NCBI RefSeq assembly: GCF_040436345.1
Contig: NC_133236.1
Location: forward strand, 10,070,165 to 10,134,164
Length of the DNA stretch: 64,000 nucleotides
From: Pagrus major
Taxonomy: Eukaryota > Chordata > Actinopteri > Spariformes > Sparidae
Direction of reading: 5' to 3'
The notes under the pieces were generated by a model, which ran no database searches, was not told the DNA's origin, and worked only from the letters and a program-made list of their open reading frames with translations. Shown in pieces: positions 46,901 to 58,370 of the stretch. Made by a program: the position numbers and the translations under genes. Each line of letters begins with the position of its first letter. Position 1 is the stretch's first letter.

Positions 46901-48261
46901 CAACTTCAGCTTTGAGAAATTGTAAGAAGCATCCAGCCTCAGAGGAAAGTATGTGTGAATATTTTGTGCGACTGAATTATATCATATTAATGTTTGGCTT
47001 TGTTGTTCTGCAGGTAAACCAGTGAATTCTCTGTTTGTGTCACCGGCTGTTACACCAATCAAACACATCTTGGAGCCATACTCGAACAACCCGGCTTTCC
47101 GCATGTACTTATACAACACCAAGGACTACACTCTGCAGGTAAGACGCTCGATGCTGCACAACAGGCTACATTTCTTCTTCTTCTTCTTCTTCTTTTTCTT
47201 CTTCTTCTTCTTCTTCAGCTTCTTCTTCATCTCTTTCTTCTTCATCTCTTTCACCTTCTTCTTCTTCTTCATCTTCATCTCCTTCTTCGTCTTTATCTCT
47301 TTCTTCTTCTTCTTCGTCTCTTTCTCTGTCTTCTCCTTCGTCTTCTTCTTCTTCTTTTCATTCTCCTCTTCCTCTTCCTTGTCCTTCAACTGTTTCTCGT
47401 TCTTCATCTCCCTTGTCGCCGCCACCATATAGTGGATTTTAAAACTTTCAGACAATAGATCATACATTTGTATTATATTACCTTTATTTAAACTCACATG
47501 CATCTCTTATACGGCTGTCTCACGTAAAGTAAATGAATAAAACATAAAGCGGAGGCTGTTATCTTGAAATAATACCTGGCAAACTGAAACCTGGTCTGAC
47601 AAGTTAGACAATGTGAAGCTTTTTAATGGATGTGGACCTGCTCTTTGTTAAAGCCTCGAGTGAAAGCCCTGATTTTAGTGCACAACAAAACCCCGAAAAT
47701 GTTTTTTTAAAACCTCAGAATGATTCAGAAGAGATGAGATTTGGTTGATGCTGACAAATTCAGGTCAGACTAAAAATGTCCCACTCTAACTTTTATCTGG
47801 CTGATCAAAGAACAAGAAAGAATTCCCTTTTGATGATTAATCACGGTGTCAATCAGCGCACAAAAACAGCTTCTGGCATTCAAAAAAGACTCAAAGACGT
47901 TTTCTCTTTCTCCCCTCTCGCTCTCTTTTGGTGCTTTTCTCCCCCTCTGAAGGATATCTGGCAGTACTATTTGAATCTGACGGAAGCCAATGAGAAACAA
48001 AGATCTGACTGGAGGCTTGAATATATCATGACTGAGGCTTTTGGACTGACTGACCTGCAGCCACAAAGCCTGCTCCAGCTGGGCCTGAGCTTCAGGCTGC
48101 CGCAGACCAAAGCCTTCGACAAGTACTTCAGTCACTTCATGGTCGGCTACAACAGCAGCATCGTCTGTGACGGAGACTGTAAGGTCAACCAGGTGTGTGC
48201 TGTGCTCTACCTGGACCAGCTGTCCTACTCCAAGTGTATGATGAATAAGGGAGAATGGTAA
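38598..48261 (+). CDS. smpdl3a: Acid sphingomyelinase-like phosphodiesterase 3A, 443 aa, 8 coding exons
   Basis: Exons: 38598-38694, 41083-41296, 44599-44743, 45277-45373, 46038-46201, 46301-46481, 47014-47138, 47953-48261; phases agree throughout. Exon 1 encodes a signal peptide ([18 protein letters not shown]). The calcineurin-like metallophosphoesterase motifs are all present: DLHLD (D40, H42), TGD (D105), GNHD (N146, H147), AHVPVG (H245) and GHTH (H286, H288), which bind the two zinc ions. The C-terminal domain ([14 protein letters not shown], paired Cys) matches SMPDL3A. The human protein is 453 aa, so length is normal. The enzyme is secreted and in mammals hydrolyses nucleotides and cGAMP rather than sphingomyelin. 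The donor of exon 2 (gtcggt) and acceptor of exon 8 (tgaag) are weak but keep the frame and conserved protein. Confidence 0.95.
38871..39537 (+). repeat. Diverged tandem duplication within intron 1 of smpdl3a
   Basis: Unit 1 (38871-39205) and unit 2 (39251-39537) are collinear: aaaagtggat...ttttctta, gccgaatt, ttggatgtaca, cccaggtgtcattt with ggggctactgat, and ttggagtttgttgtatg. Several indels separate them. No coding. Confidence 0.75.
39899..40119. repeat. TA microsatellite with TG-variant blocks
   Basis: About 220 bp of TA units, interrupted by tatgtatg blocks. Any reading frame through it is an artefact. Confidence 0.95.
40125..40892 (+). mobile_element. L2-like LINE, 5'-truncated, in smpdl3a intron 1
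   Basis: The first 420 bases encode the C-terminal end of a reverse-transcriptase polyprotein ([40 protein letters not shown]), open up to the stop at 40543-40545. A 3' UTR follows, ending aaataaaggatttctgattt and ctgata, the short-repeat tail of L2-type elements. Only the 3' end was inserted, as usual for LINEs. TA repeats flank it on both sides. Confidence 0.8.
40897..40979. repeat. TA microsatellite
   Basis: Long TA run after the LINE 3' end, the likely other half of the tract at 39899-40119. Confidence 0.95.
42090..42430. repeat. Direct and inverted repeat in smpdl3a intron 2
   Basis: The pattern ttgcattgtggg...ccaggttttga occurs at about 42099-42135 and 42270-42303 directly. It occurs inverted at about 42391-42421 (cgaaacctggcatt, cacaatgcaa). 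Looks like a rearranged palindromic repeat. The remainder of this 3.3-kb intron shows nothing I can name. Confidence 0.5.
47169..47400 (+). repeat. CTT-rich low-complexity tract in smpdl3a intron 7
   Basis: CTT units with variants over about 230 bp. Long open frames here on both strands (poly-Phe, poly-Lys) are composition artefacts. Confidence 0.9.
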
Positions 48262-51150
48262 CATGAAGGTGGATCCAAAATGGAGGATTCTCAAGGGATT
48301 TGTCTCAGGAGACACTTTGATTTTTTATTTTTTTACTCAATCAAAAGGAAATTGCTATGCACTGATTCTGCTGCTGCTAAATATTAATCTGTTGTGCTTT
48401 TTTCTACCTGCATCATCTCCGTTTAAGATATTTCTTCCTCACATCAAAAGTTTCACAATTTCACAGTAAATCTAGAAAGATTTTTTTAAAATAGAGAGAA
48501 AATACACTGATGCAATACATCTTGATTATACTGAGTTGTAGTCGCCTGATCTCTGTTGTCTCAAAGCATATCAAATGTGTCTCTAATTGGTCTGTTTTGA
48601 GGGTGGTGCAGGCTTTATAAGGGAATTCATTTAAGCGTGGTAGCTTTTTCTAAAAAAGTAAGGTGTAGTATTCTGTCTCAAATGAAAGAGTTGAAGCTCC
48701 TCACTCCATCACCAAGTTTATCCCTTCTTGCACTAATGGATTACACCTAATCTCCGGAACGATCTAATTGCTGCCAAATGTCGACCACCACTTCAGCTGA
48801 TGGTGTTTACTAATGTTGAATACTGAACAGAATGTAAGCCGCAGTCAGTCACAGGCAGTTTGAGCGTCTTTATCTTCTGTAATGTGACGTATTTCTGAAA
48901 CGAGATATGTTAGCAGGGTTCAGTTACAAGAAGGATTCAAATCAGATCCTTTAGATTTGATTGGTGGAAAACCAGCGCAATGTAGAACTGCAGAGGACTG
49001 TTGACCTTCACACAAACCTCCATGCTGTTAGATCAGGAGGATGAATAAAAAATACGAATATTTTTTTTACCTTTTCATATTGAAGTTCCTCTGCTAGCTA
49101 GAGTCCAATGATCAAATGTTGTTTAGTATTTTAGGCAGGGTTAACTACGTTTATGCTTATTTTATTTAAGGAGTGTCAGTGTACATTAATTAACATGAGC
49201 ACATGGGTCCATCATTTAAATGTGACAGATTTAGCCAATAAAGTACATTTCTTTTGCAGTCCCTGGCAGGTTGATGGCATATACAGACATTAAAAGAAAA
49301 CAAACAGAAGCACATAAACACACACAAACAGTGAAACAGTGATATAACCACTGCTACAGATAACGGCAGTATGTTTGATTGTCTTGTAACAACACATAAC
49401 TGGCATTAGATAACTGGACGCTTAAAACAGGGAGGCAGGTTCAGAACTTGGGACATTTATTTTTATTTTTTTCATTTTAATTTGTTTTTAAAGGTTGCTC
49501 GGTCTTTGAGTTTCCAGATGTGTAAGATGTGGTCAGAACCTTTGTTTAAAACATCCAAAAAATGAACATTATCAAAAGAGAATGAAGAAAAAACAGTGTT
49601 GCTATCTTATGCTATGCTGTACTATGCTTTGCTATATCATCGGAGAAGCCTATGCACAGTGTTGCAGAGATGTCCAGCTAGCCCCGGCCCATCCTGTCTC
49701 GTAATAACACCTTGTACCAACAGTTGATAGTCTGACAGCCCCTGTAATTTCAGCTGGGAGATGAATGCAGCAGCTAGTTTGCTACTTAGTCTAATAAGTC
49801 GACAAAATGAACCAGCAAAATGTCAAGAAAGGAGATATTTTTACACCTATTTTCCTGACTAAACAGAAAAATATAACGAAATAGAACACCTCAAATCGCC
49901 TGGTGTCCAGCTTACTCAGCTACCTTCTAATGGCAGCTAGTCGCTTAAACCACATAGCTACAGAAAAGAGTATAGTGAGCAGCAGTTAGCTGTTATGCTG
50001 CCCCTATAGTTTTGGAACTACCTTCGTATTCTGGCCATTTCTTATAAGTTACACCTTTTTAAATATAAAACTCCAAGTATGAAATGTGTGCAGTTATATG
50101 TACCAGAGCAACAGTTAGCCTGTGTACAGTGTGAAAGAATGATAACTTTGTTACAAATAAAACTGTGTGCTGTTATATTGAGATGAAGTATGAATAGAGA
50201 GCACAATCATGTTACAAATCACTTATTTTTCTGCTCAATAAAGGTGTTGATTCAAAGAAGGTGTTTAAACCAACTCGTCTGTTTCAGAGGGAGTTTAATA
50301 AAGCATGTATTGTCTTTATGCTGTAAGAGTTGCTAACTTATAAGCCGCGGTAAAAACTTGTGCGGGCTAGTTTGTCTCTGCAGGGGAGGCAAAGGAACAG
50401 CAACAAACCTCATCTGACCCCCTCACTTCAATTTCACACCCTCCCTCCATCAGCCCCTTGATTTCATTCTTCTCCTGTTCAAACTTTCCAGAAACTCCTC
50501 TTGTTCCTCGGCCACCACTTCAAGCATTTGCCCCTCTCCTCCCCTCTCCTCGCCCCTCCACCCTCCCAGCTCTTTTGTCCTCCCTCCACAAATGTTGATT
50601 ACAGCTCTCCTAAAGCTCCACTGGCGGCTTTTTGATGTAAAAATGCACCGGACCAAATCACCACAAGTTGGGCTGCAACAGAAATGAGCCAAATGTTGGA
50701 CTTGCTGTATTATGCTTGAATTAAATCGTGGCTCTGAAACAGTGGTTCCCACACAAGGGGCTGCAGGATAAATCTCAGCAGACATGAGATATTAAAACAC
50801 AACTACGTAAAAAAAAAATATATAGTTTATCTGTAGACCTGTTTCTCATCTTTACTGAATCACTGGATCATTTTATCTCTTCAGACTTCAGAAGGTCACT
50901 CAAATCAACCAAACTTGAAGGGAAAAGTTACTCGAACATATATGCAACATACTCACAAGCCAAACAGTTTGGGAAGCAGAAAAACTGATGACAGTGATGA
51001 TAATTTATATATATTTCACCGTGTCACTATATGTTTATCGTGTTCAAAACTTCTGAGAAAAGAGAGAGCGTCCCCTTTAAGCCTCGATCAGTAAATCTGT
51101 ACTTTGTATGTGTGTGTTTGTTAAAATCTTTCGCCTCATGTGCCCCCGTT
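48262..51150. other. 3' flank of smpdl3a, possible poly(A) sites, no further gene
   Basis: AATAAA hexamers at 49044-49049, 50156-50161 and 50237-50242 are candidate poly(A) signals for smpdl3a; I cannot choose among them. Otherwise no exon or named repeat is evident. Confidence 0.4.
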
Positions 51151-51194
51151 GGCCATTATTATTCCCGACTCGCCTCCCTCCACTCGGTGCCTAA

Positions 51195-51270
51195 CAGAAC
51201 GTAACCGTGGAGACAGAGTTGCTGGTGAGCATGGCGATGGAGAGGACTCCATTGCCACGGTAACGGCAGC
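51195..51270. promoter_or_regulatory. Cluster of RFX X-box-like motifs
   Basis: gtaaccgtggagac at 51201-51214 and attgccacggtaac at 51251-51264 resemble the palindromic RFX site (GTTGCC then GGYAAC). A weaker gttgct...catggcga lies between. Could be an enhancer or distal promoter of an unseen gene, or chance. Confidence 0.35.
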
Positions 51271-51734
51271 AGAGCTCCTCTGAATCCATCTCTGAGATCA
51301 CCGTTAACCGCTGAGCTGCCAGTCAGACAGGCCTCACCACAGCCCCACTATCACACTGTTTCAACTTGTGCAAAGGCCACTTACTTCTCCACCAAACTCT
51401 ATTCAAAATTCAAGCAGTTTTATACATGCTATCTCAGTAGTGACTGAAATTATGTAGTTTTTTTAAAGGTGGTGATGTAAAAGTAACTGAGTAAACTTAA
51501 CCAAGTACACTTCTGAGCTTGTACTTTGAGTATTTCTATTTTCTGTTATTGTATATACTACACTACATTTATTTGATTAACTTTACTAAGTTGTTTTGCA
51601 GATTCAGATTAATAATACAAACCATAATCAACAAATAAATGTTATGTATTATTATTGGTAAAGAAAAAATAAGACCATTGATCCCCAAAATTCACAGGCT
51701 ACCTATGAGTATATCATTAAGGTAATTAGAACAT

Positions 51735-52012
51735 TTACCAGAGGTGGAAGAAGTACCTGAAGATCTTGTACTTACAGTAACAGTAGCAATACCACAGTGT
51801 GGAAATACTAAAAGTCATGCATTTAAAACTTTAATTAAGTAAAAGTACAAAGGTATTAGCATTAAATTATATTTAAGGTACCAAAAGTAAAAGTACTCAC
51901 TGTGCTGAGTGGCATATTTGGATTATAATTGTTGATGCACTTCTTTAGTTTATCTGCTGGCTGGTTTGTGAACTTCCCCTCAGGGATCAATAAAGTTGTA
52001 TCTTAATCTATA
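51735..52012. repeat. hAT-like fragment followed by LINE/SINE-type 3' tail
   Basis: Starts accagaggtggaagaagtac (hAT-type terminus), with aagtaaaagtac motifs. At 51960-52000 it has the tail cttcccctcagggatcaata, common at 3' ends of fish retroposons. Confidence 0.5.
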
Positions 52013-52609
52013 ACAGTACATCATGACATATTTGTTGATTATATTATAATATGAAACTAAATCTGCATGAACATGAAAAGACTTCATGTCAACATCAAAG
52101 CAGGTTTCTACAAAGTGATCCTTGTTAATAAGAAATGTACCAAAATAATTATTTGTATAAATCATCGCTGGTCGAAGCCAATCAGTTACATAATGAGTGT
52201 GTGTAATGTGTGTAAACAAGGGGTTTCAATGCATTCTAGTATAAACACACCTGGATCTGGAAGGTGCAACTTTTGGTGAGTCAGTTTTTGTTTAAACTGG
52301 TTAAAAGTGGCGTTAAATGAGGCCTGAGTAACAGAATTTGAGTAAATGTTCCTTGAAAAATGAAAGAAAATCTAAAGAGACAGCTGCTGAAGGGTCAGAG
52401 AGGCGATCCAGTGGCTGAAAACCTTTGGGAACACGATTATAAGCTGGTAGACTGTCTGTCTTTCTAAATGACTGTCTGACTGGCCGGCTCTCTGTCTGTC
52501 TGGCTGACTGTTGGCTGACTGGTGGAGCCCCACAACCAGTTAATCTGAGGATTACTGTCAGGACAGTATAGCCATCCAACTGCCCTCTCCTGGGGAGCTG
52601 GAATCTCTG

Positions 52610-52610
<1 letters not shown>

Positions 52611-52667
<57 letters not shown>
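52611..52667. repeat. TG microsatellite
   Basis: About 28 TG units. Confidence 0.95.
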
Positions 52668-52669
<2 letters not shown>

Positions 52670-53919
52670 CATTACCCTTCAAGCCTCCAGCTCACCTAAT
52701 CCCCTTTAACATCTTCAACGTTTTAAACACTGTCCCTCTCTTTTAACAGCCAGTGGTCTCCTTTGTTTCATTCCTGCAGTTTTAGAGTCAGACTTCAGCT
52801 CTTCACTGCTGATGTCTGGTGGCATCTAGTGACTAGATCCCACTCAGGAGGAATATTCATGAAATGTCTCGATGTTTTCCAATAAATTTAGTCCCTACAA
52901 AGGAAGTAAAACGTTTGGGTTAATGTCGATCCTCTTGTGGCCTTTCCACAGCACAAGAGATATAAGTATCTAATTAGGACCTCTTCTGAACCTTTGCTAA
53001 TTAGATGGACGTACATAGCTTTTTTCCTTGTTCTACTCTTTTAATGACTATGTTGTGCTTATGGTTTGGTCTTCTCTAAGTCTGGAAATGTTGAAACGTT
53101 GTGATCTCTTGTGAAAAATATCCAGTAAATTCACGCTGACAAATATTGAAACACCATCTTGAACAGTGGTTTCTTGCTTGCCAGCCTTCTCGCCTAGTTG
53201 TAACTCCATATGTATATATACATGCTGCAGAATGCTTTAAATGGTTGCAGCTGTTGTAGTGACACAGTACATTATAGCCAGATTTCAGGGGCCCACATAT
53301 AGGTACTGCGTGGCTTAATGATGAGAGGGTCACCATTTTTTATCTGACCGCCAACCACTTGAAACCTGGCATTGGATTTCTCTACGATTTAAACACCTCA
53401 AGGCCTTGATGGTTGTTGCATAATGCCGACACAACAAGTTTTGGGCATCTCGTCACCTCACATGCAGGGTCAGCAGTGGCCTGTGACCGCAGGTGACCCC
53501 CTCCTTGTGGAACTTGGCTAATCCTTTTGTGTAAATCAGCCCTTGTTTTGTCTGGATTGGACTTGAAGTGATTAGCAGTTTGTTGCTGAGTGGTCATTAT
53601 ACTAAGGTTTTCCTACAGGTGCAGTTTTGTGCCACATTTACAGTTTCAATATCAGTTTGACTTCAAGTGCAGGCGAGTTGCTGATTTTGCTGATTCGTCC
53701 TTGAATGCCACATTTCACTGTTGCCTTCTTGCATCTAAAACTTAAGACCCTCCTCACACCCCCTCACCAGCCTGCATCATGTGTTAGCATTGCTTGCTAA
53801 TCACTGTGCAGCTGATCTCATTAAAAGGTCTAGTAAGGTGAGGAAAATGCTTTAATCTGTCTTCTTTGTATACTGAAAAGGTAGGCAGGGAAGCGCTAGA
53901 GACTGAAAAATTAGGCCAT

Positions 53920-54135
53920 TATTACCTCTACCAAAGAGGTTGGTTTCACCTGTGTCTGTTTGCTGGTTTGTTGGTTTGTCAGCAGGATTACACAAAAACT
54001 ACTGAACAGATTTCCACAAAACTTGGATGGAGGATGGGCCTCAGCCCAGCATAGACCCTGTGAACTTGTGGTGCAGATATGGATAAAGGGACGGATCCAG
54101 GAATATTTTCTCACTTCCTTCAAAGCTGCTTTAAG
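53920..54135 (+). repeat. Dispersed repeat with conserved core
   Basis: Core acaaaaactactgaacagat and ttccacaaaacttggatgga, then gggacggatccaggaat. I recognise it as a high-copy animal repeat; its class is not certain. No coding. Confidence 0.55.
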
Positions 54136-54751
54136 CGCTGTTGTCATTTTAGCTAACTTCCTGTCCGTTTTGCAGTGAGCAACCCCCTCCCTCCTCTCCA
54201 CGTCACCATATGAACTTTTAAATTGATTCTGTTTACTTGTGTGTTACTATTAAAGGTCCATTGTGTATGATTTGGGGTAATCCATTGGCAGAAATGAAGT
54301 ATGATATTCATAATCATGTTTTCATTAGTGTATAATCACCTGAAACTAAGAATTGTTGGGGGGTTTTTTTATCTTAGAGTGAACATTTTGTGTCTATGAA
54401 GGGATTTTTCTTTAGGGTTGATTGAAGAGTTGGTTGCAATGTGCAACCTCAATCCTGGATGCTACTAAATCCAACACACTCAACTTTTGAAACTTTGTAA
54501 CTTTACATTTTTTACATGAACTAAAACACAATTTCCATTGTTCTGTTTAGCATAAAGCTCCTTTCATAACTCCGGTGTGTCTCCCGTGTGATATTCTCTC
54601 ACACCCAAGTCTCACACAGTCTATAATGGAGAGAGAGACGCACAGACAGAGGGGTGGGGGGTCTCTTTAGTCTCATGCTTCAGTAGTAATTTGTCAGCGG
54701 GCATGAATGGACTCCTTCATCACTGAGTGGAGACAGCAACAACCAATCTGA

Positions 54752-54853
<102 letters not shown>

Positions 54854-55442
54854 ACTAGTGGGGGTCCAGTCTCAGACTGGAGTTTGCTGTAAGCCTCTTG
54901 TATCCCAGATCTCTTTTGTATGGCCCCACATAGGCAGTTCCTCCAACAGCCAATCAGAATCCACAAAGCCCATTACTTCACTCTCTGATGGTGGCTGTGT
55001 CGGGTTGGACCAGCATCCACCCAAAAAATGCTAATTTGAAGAAAGCAGGAAAGCGCAACTAAAGGACAAAAAGTCTCTTCTGTAAATAAAAAGAAAATAA
55101 ATACTTTGCAACTTTCAACAGTCCCAAAGAATCACCCAAGAATATTTTTAACTCCAGAATAACTCAGGCTCTGTGTCAATGAAGGGCTCATTTGTTTTGT
55201 TTGATTTTTTTGGCACAAAGTGCTGGCAGTGTGCTTGGGTGCACAACAGGCTTACAATGACTAGGGTGATAAAAGCACAACATTCACCAGTAACATCTAG
55301 GAAACTTTAAGTCCTCCTTAAAGAGACAGCGTACTAGCAGCTGGACCTAAATATAACTACAGTATTTAACTGTTTCAGCTGTAGCAGCTCCTAAATCACC
55401 ATATTGTTGATTTTAGTTATTCATGCATTGCCTGGGTATAGG

Positions 55443-55925
55443 TTAAAGGAACAGTTCACCCAAAAAAGAAAGTCTAGTCATTATCTACAATCACCACCAC
55501 AATGACTGAAGTAGATGGGGACTTGTTTTTAAAAAACAACTGAAAAAAGAAGATGAAATGGCTCCAAACAGCTTGGCCAGTGTAATCCAAGTCTCTTGAA
55601 GCCCTGAGATCCAAAATTGTTTGCGCACACCCCATCTGAAGTGGGTGAATGAGCACAACCAGGTGTGGAGGGTGTAAATAACTTCTTTTTCAAATCAATT
55701 TGGGATCTACAGGCTTCTGGAGACTTGGAATAAATCTTTCGAGCTGTATGGAGCCATTTTATGTTGGTTTTCCGGTTGTTTCTTATGTTTTGAAACAAGT
55801 CCCCATCTACTTCAGTTGTTTCGGAGGATGCTGCAACGCTGTATTGCTGTGAGGCTCCAGAAATGTTTTGTGGACTATACTTTCCATCAGCATGAGGGTG
55901 AGTAGATAATGACTGAATTTTCATG
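55443..55925. mobile_element. Palindromic MITE beginning TTAAAGGAACAGTTCACCC
   Basis: The left end is the terminal motif of a common fish MITE with TTAA at the edge. Internal arms pair: tgactgaagtagatggggac at 55503 with its complement ending at 55816, and atggctccaaacagct near 55557 with agctgtatggagccat near 55743. The right terminal motif is missing, so the copy is truncated. Confidence 0.65.
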
Positions 55926-56359
55926 TATGTGTGACATTAACAGTTAAACATACACAATGAATCACAATGGAAATATGCTCTTGGGATTTATCATGTTTTA
56001 TCCTTCTGGCAAATGTTGTACAAACATATGTTGTCTCCTGGTGACACTGAGCATACATTATTATAAGACACGTTTAAAAATACAGTTTATGTCATTTGTT
56101 TTTTATATTTCTAATAAATAATCTCAATCATTCAATTCGTTAGGATAACTGAAATGTGTATATTTGCATCATTAAACACTGTCATGTAACAAAATCTGGA
56201 CATTAGTAACACCCTCGCGTATGATATATTTTCCTTTTATTTAAAATTCCTGACATCTGTGGGCCGTTCCCTGCATTTTAACACAGTTTATCCATAATAT
56301 TTATATTTTGATGTCAACAACAAAACAAGTACATACGATGTTTTTCTAAACTTGTGAAG

Positions 56360-56525
56360 TCCAGGGCGGCAGTTTGATTCCCAGCTCGTCTTTGAGCAAG
56401 ACACTGAATCCCAAATTGCTTGTGCAAGTTGTCACCATCTGTGTGTTTAAATGGGTGAACGAAAGGCAAAGTGTAACGCGCTTTGGATGAAATGCAGCCA
56501 TAATTTCACCATTGACAAAAAAAAA
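56360..56525 (+). mobile_element. Degenerate SINE fragment
   Basis: B-box-like ggcagtttgattcccagctc, then ttgagcaagacactgaatcc and the tail aacgcgctttggat. This is the layout of tRNA-derived fish SINEs, here without a clear head. Confidence 0.5.
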
Positions 56526-56659
56526 AGTCTAAAAAACATATATCTTTAATCTAAACTATGTCAAGTTAAACAAAAGTAAAAGCAACATGTCTTACTTAAC
56601 AGGCCTTTCTAGAGAGCTGCTGTCTAGGAAGGAAAAACTGGTTGTGAGTCAGTATGAGG

Positions 56660-56660
<1 letters not shown>

Positions 56661-56694
<34 letters not shown>
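56661..56694. repeat. TG microsatellite
   Basis: About 16 TG units. Confidence 0.9.
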
Positions 56695-56695
<1 letters not shown>

Positions 56696-57235
56696 ATGTG
56701 TGCATGCGTGTGCTGTCAGTATGAATGAGTTGGCAGGAAGCCAGCCACTGACATCCCGGCTGCACGGTTGAGTCTCCACTTCCAATTAAAATTTCACCCA
56801 GAAACGGGAGTTGTACGTTTCCCACTGGAGTAAATCTATTGTATAAGAACACAAAGCTCTGATTATTGTGGTGCTGATGAATTTATGAATGGACACAAAA
56901 GATAGCAGCCATTAAAAAAAGGGTCTCATTATAGTAGAGCGTTATGGAATTTGTCTTTGCGTGTGTGACAGGCTGTTCTGAAACAACGCTGGAGAGGTTA
57001 AACACAAAGGTATCTGAAAACTGGAGCGCTGGACAAACAGGTTTTTCCTTTTTGATCAGTGATTGGTTTTAAATGAAATCTCTCAATGAAATATAGACAG
57101 ACATGTATTTTTTATAAAGGTACTGAATGCTTTAACCCCTCCAATTTTGCTCCACCAAGTCTACCAAAGTCCGTTTTGAGTACCTTCCCAGGCGTTTCTA
57201 TTTCTGTCTGTTGACCGATTTTATAAGTGCAACAG

Positions 57236-58370
57236 TGTCACAACCGTGTAAGATACAGTCAGGAACCTTCACACTTGTGTAGCTGAGATCTAAAAGAGGG
57301 CAGAGTTTGAAAATGGGTGTGGTCCAAGCAGGGGGGTCAGTACTGGGGAGGAAGGAAGTTGGAAAGGGGCCATTGTCCCCCCACTTTACGGCCCTGGCCC
57401 ACATTCGTTTTAAGCTGCATATCGTTGTAACCCAGTTCCTGTCAATCCTGATCACTCTAGCATAGCTGGTATTGTTCTCGCCCTGTCTCTGTCCGTCCGT
57501 CCGTCCGTCCGTCCGTCCGTCCGTCCGTCCGTCTGTCCACCTGTTTGTTGTGGACATTATAATATAACTTCTTTTTTTATAACTTTTTTTTTATTGAGTT
57601 TTCAGTGTGATCAACATTTACACAAATCTTTCACTTTTGAATTGCCTAGTAGAAATTAAACAACATACAACAACTGGACATAACAGTACAATAAAACATA
57701 TATAACACACACACACACACAGACCCAAAACAAGAAAGAAAGAAACAAAAACAAAACAACAAAAAAAACACATGTTGGTACATATGTTTACAGGTCAACT
57801 CAGTCTGTATAGTCAGACTATACAGTCCTTTCTAACATACAGAGGTAGCCTGTATACACGCACAAAGAAAGATCTGAGGTCTTTCTAACATCACCAAAAT
57901 ACACCATGTCCTCACCACCATCCAACAAGGATGAAAATAAAAGAAAAAGAAAGAACAAACATATATCTATATACAGTACATATGCCTATGTCATTCTGGA
58001 ACTGGAAATGTAGTTGCTTAACATAAAAGAGAAGGGGGGTCCATGCTGTATAAAATTTGTTTACAGAGCCTTTGAGTGTGTGTCTGATTTTTTTCCAACT
58101 TGATGCAGTTTAAAACTGCCTGCAGACAGATTTTTGATAGAATCACAGTTGTACAAGATACACATGATCTGATATCATATATCATATATTCCTGGAATAA
58201 ATGTTCCTCCAGGACCATCATTGGAACTGACCTGTTCTAGGAACTGCACCAACACTGCAATATCAAATAGACCCGCAAGATGCAGTCATAAAGCTTTACA
58301 GGTGCGTAGCTGAGATAAAAAATAAAGGCTGAGTTCAAAGATGGGCGCGGTCCTACTCATTAATACTAAG
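57236..58370. repeat. Two copies of a dispersed repeat around a poly-T-led element
   Basis: 57242-57330 and 58268-58360 share agatrcagtca, gtgtagctgagat or gcgtagctgagat, gttcaaagatggg or gtttgaaaatggg, then a ggtcc. Between them, 57567-58260 starts with a T run (tttttttttattgagttttc) and may be an antisense retroposon 3' end. A TCCG microsatellite (57490-57533, about 11 units) lies in the same interval. Confidence 0.5.

Noticed and set aside
47022-47503. Poly-Phe and poly-Lys/Glu open frames
   Set aside because: Composition artefact of the CTT-rich tract in smpdl3a intron 7; only the first part (47014-47138) is real exon.
52313-52682. Minus-strand frames with His/Thr runs
   Set aside because: Reading of the TG microsatellite and adjacent CTGTCTGTCTGG-type sequence; no further support.
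57198-57557. Minus-strand frame with repeated DGRT
   Set aside because: Arises from the TCCG microsatellite and a dispersed repeat.
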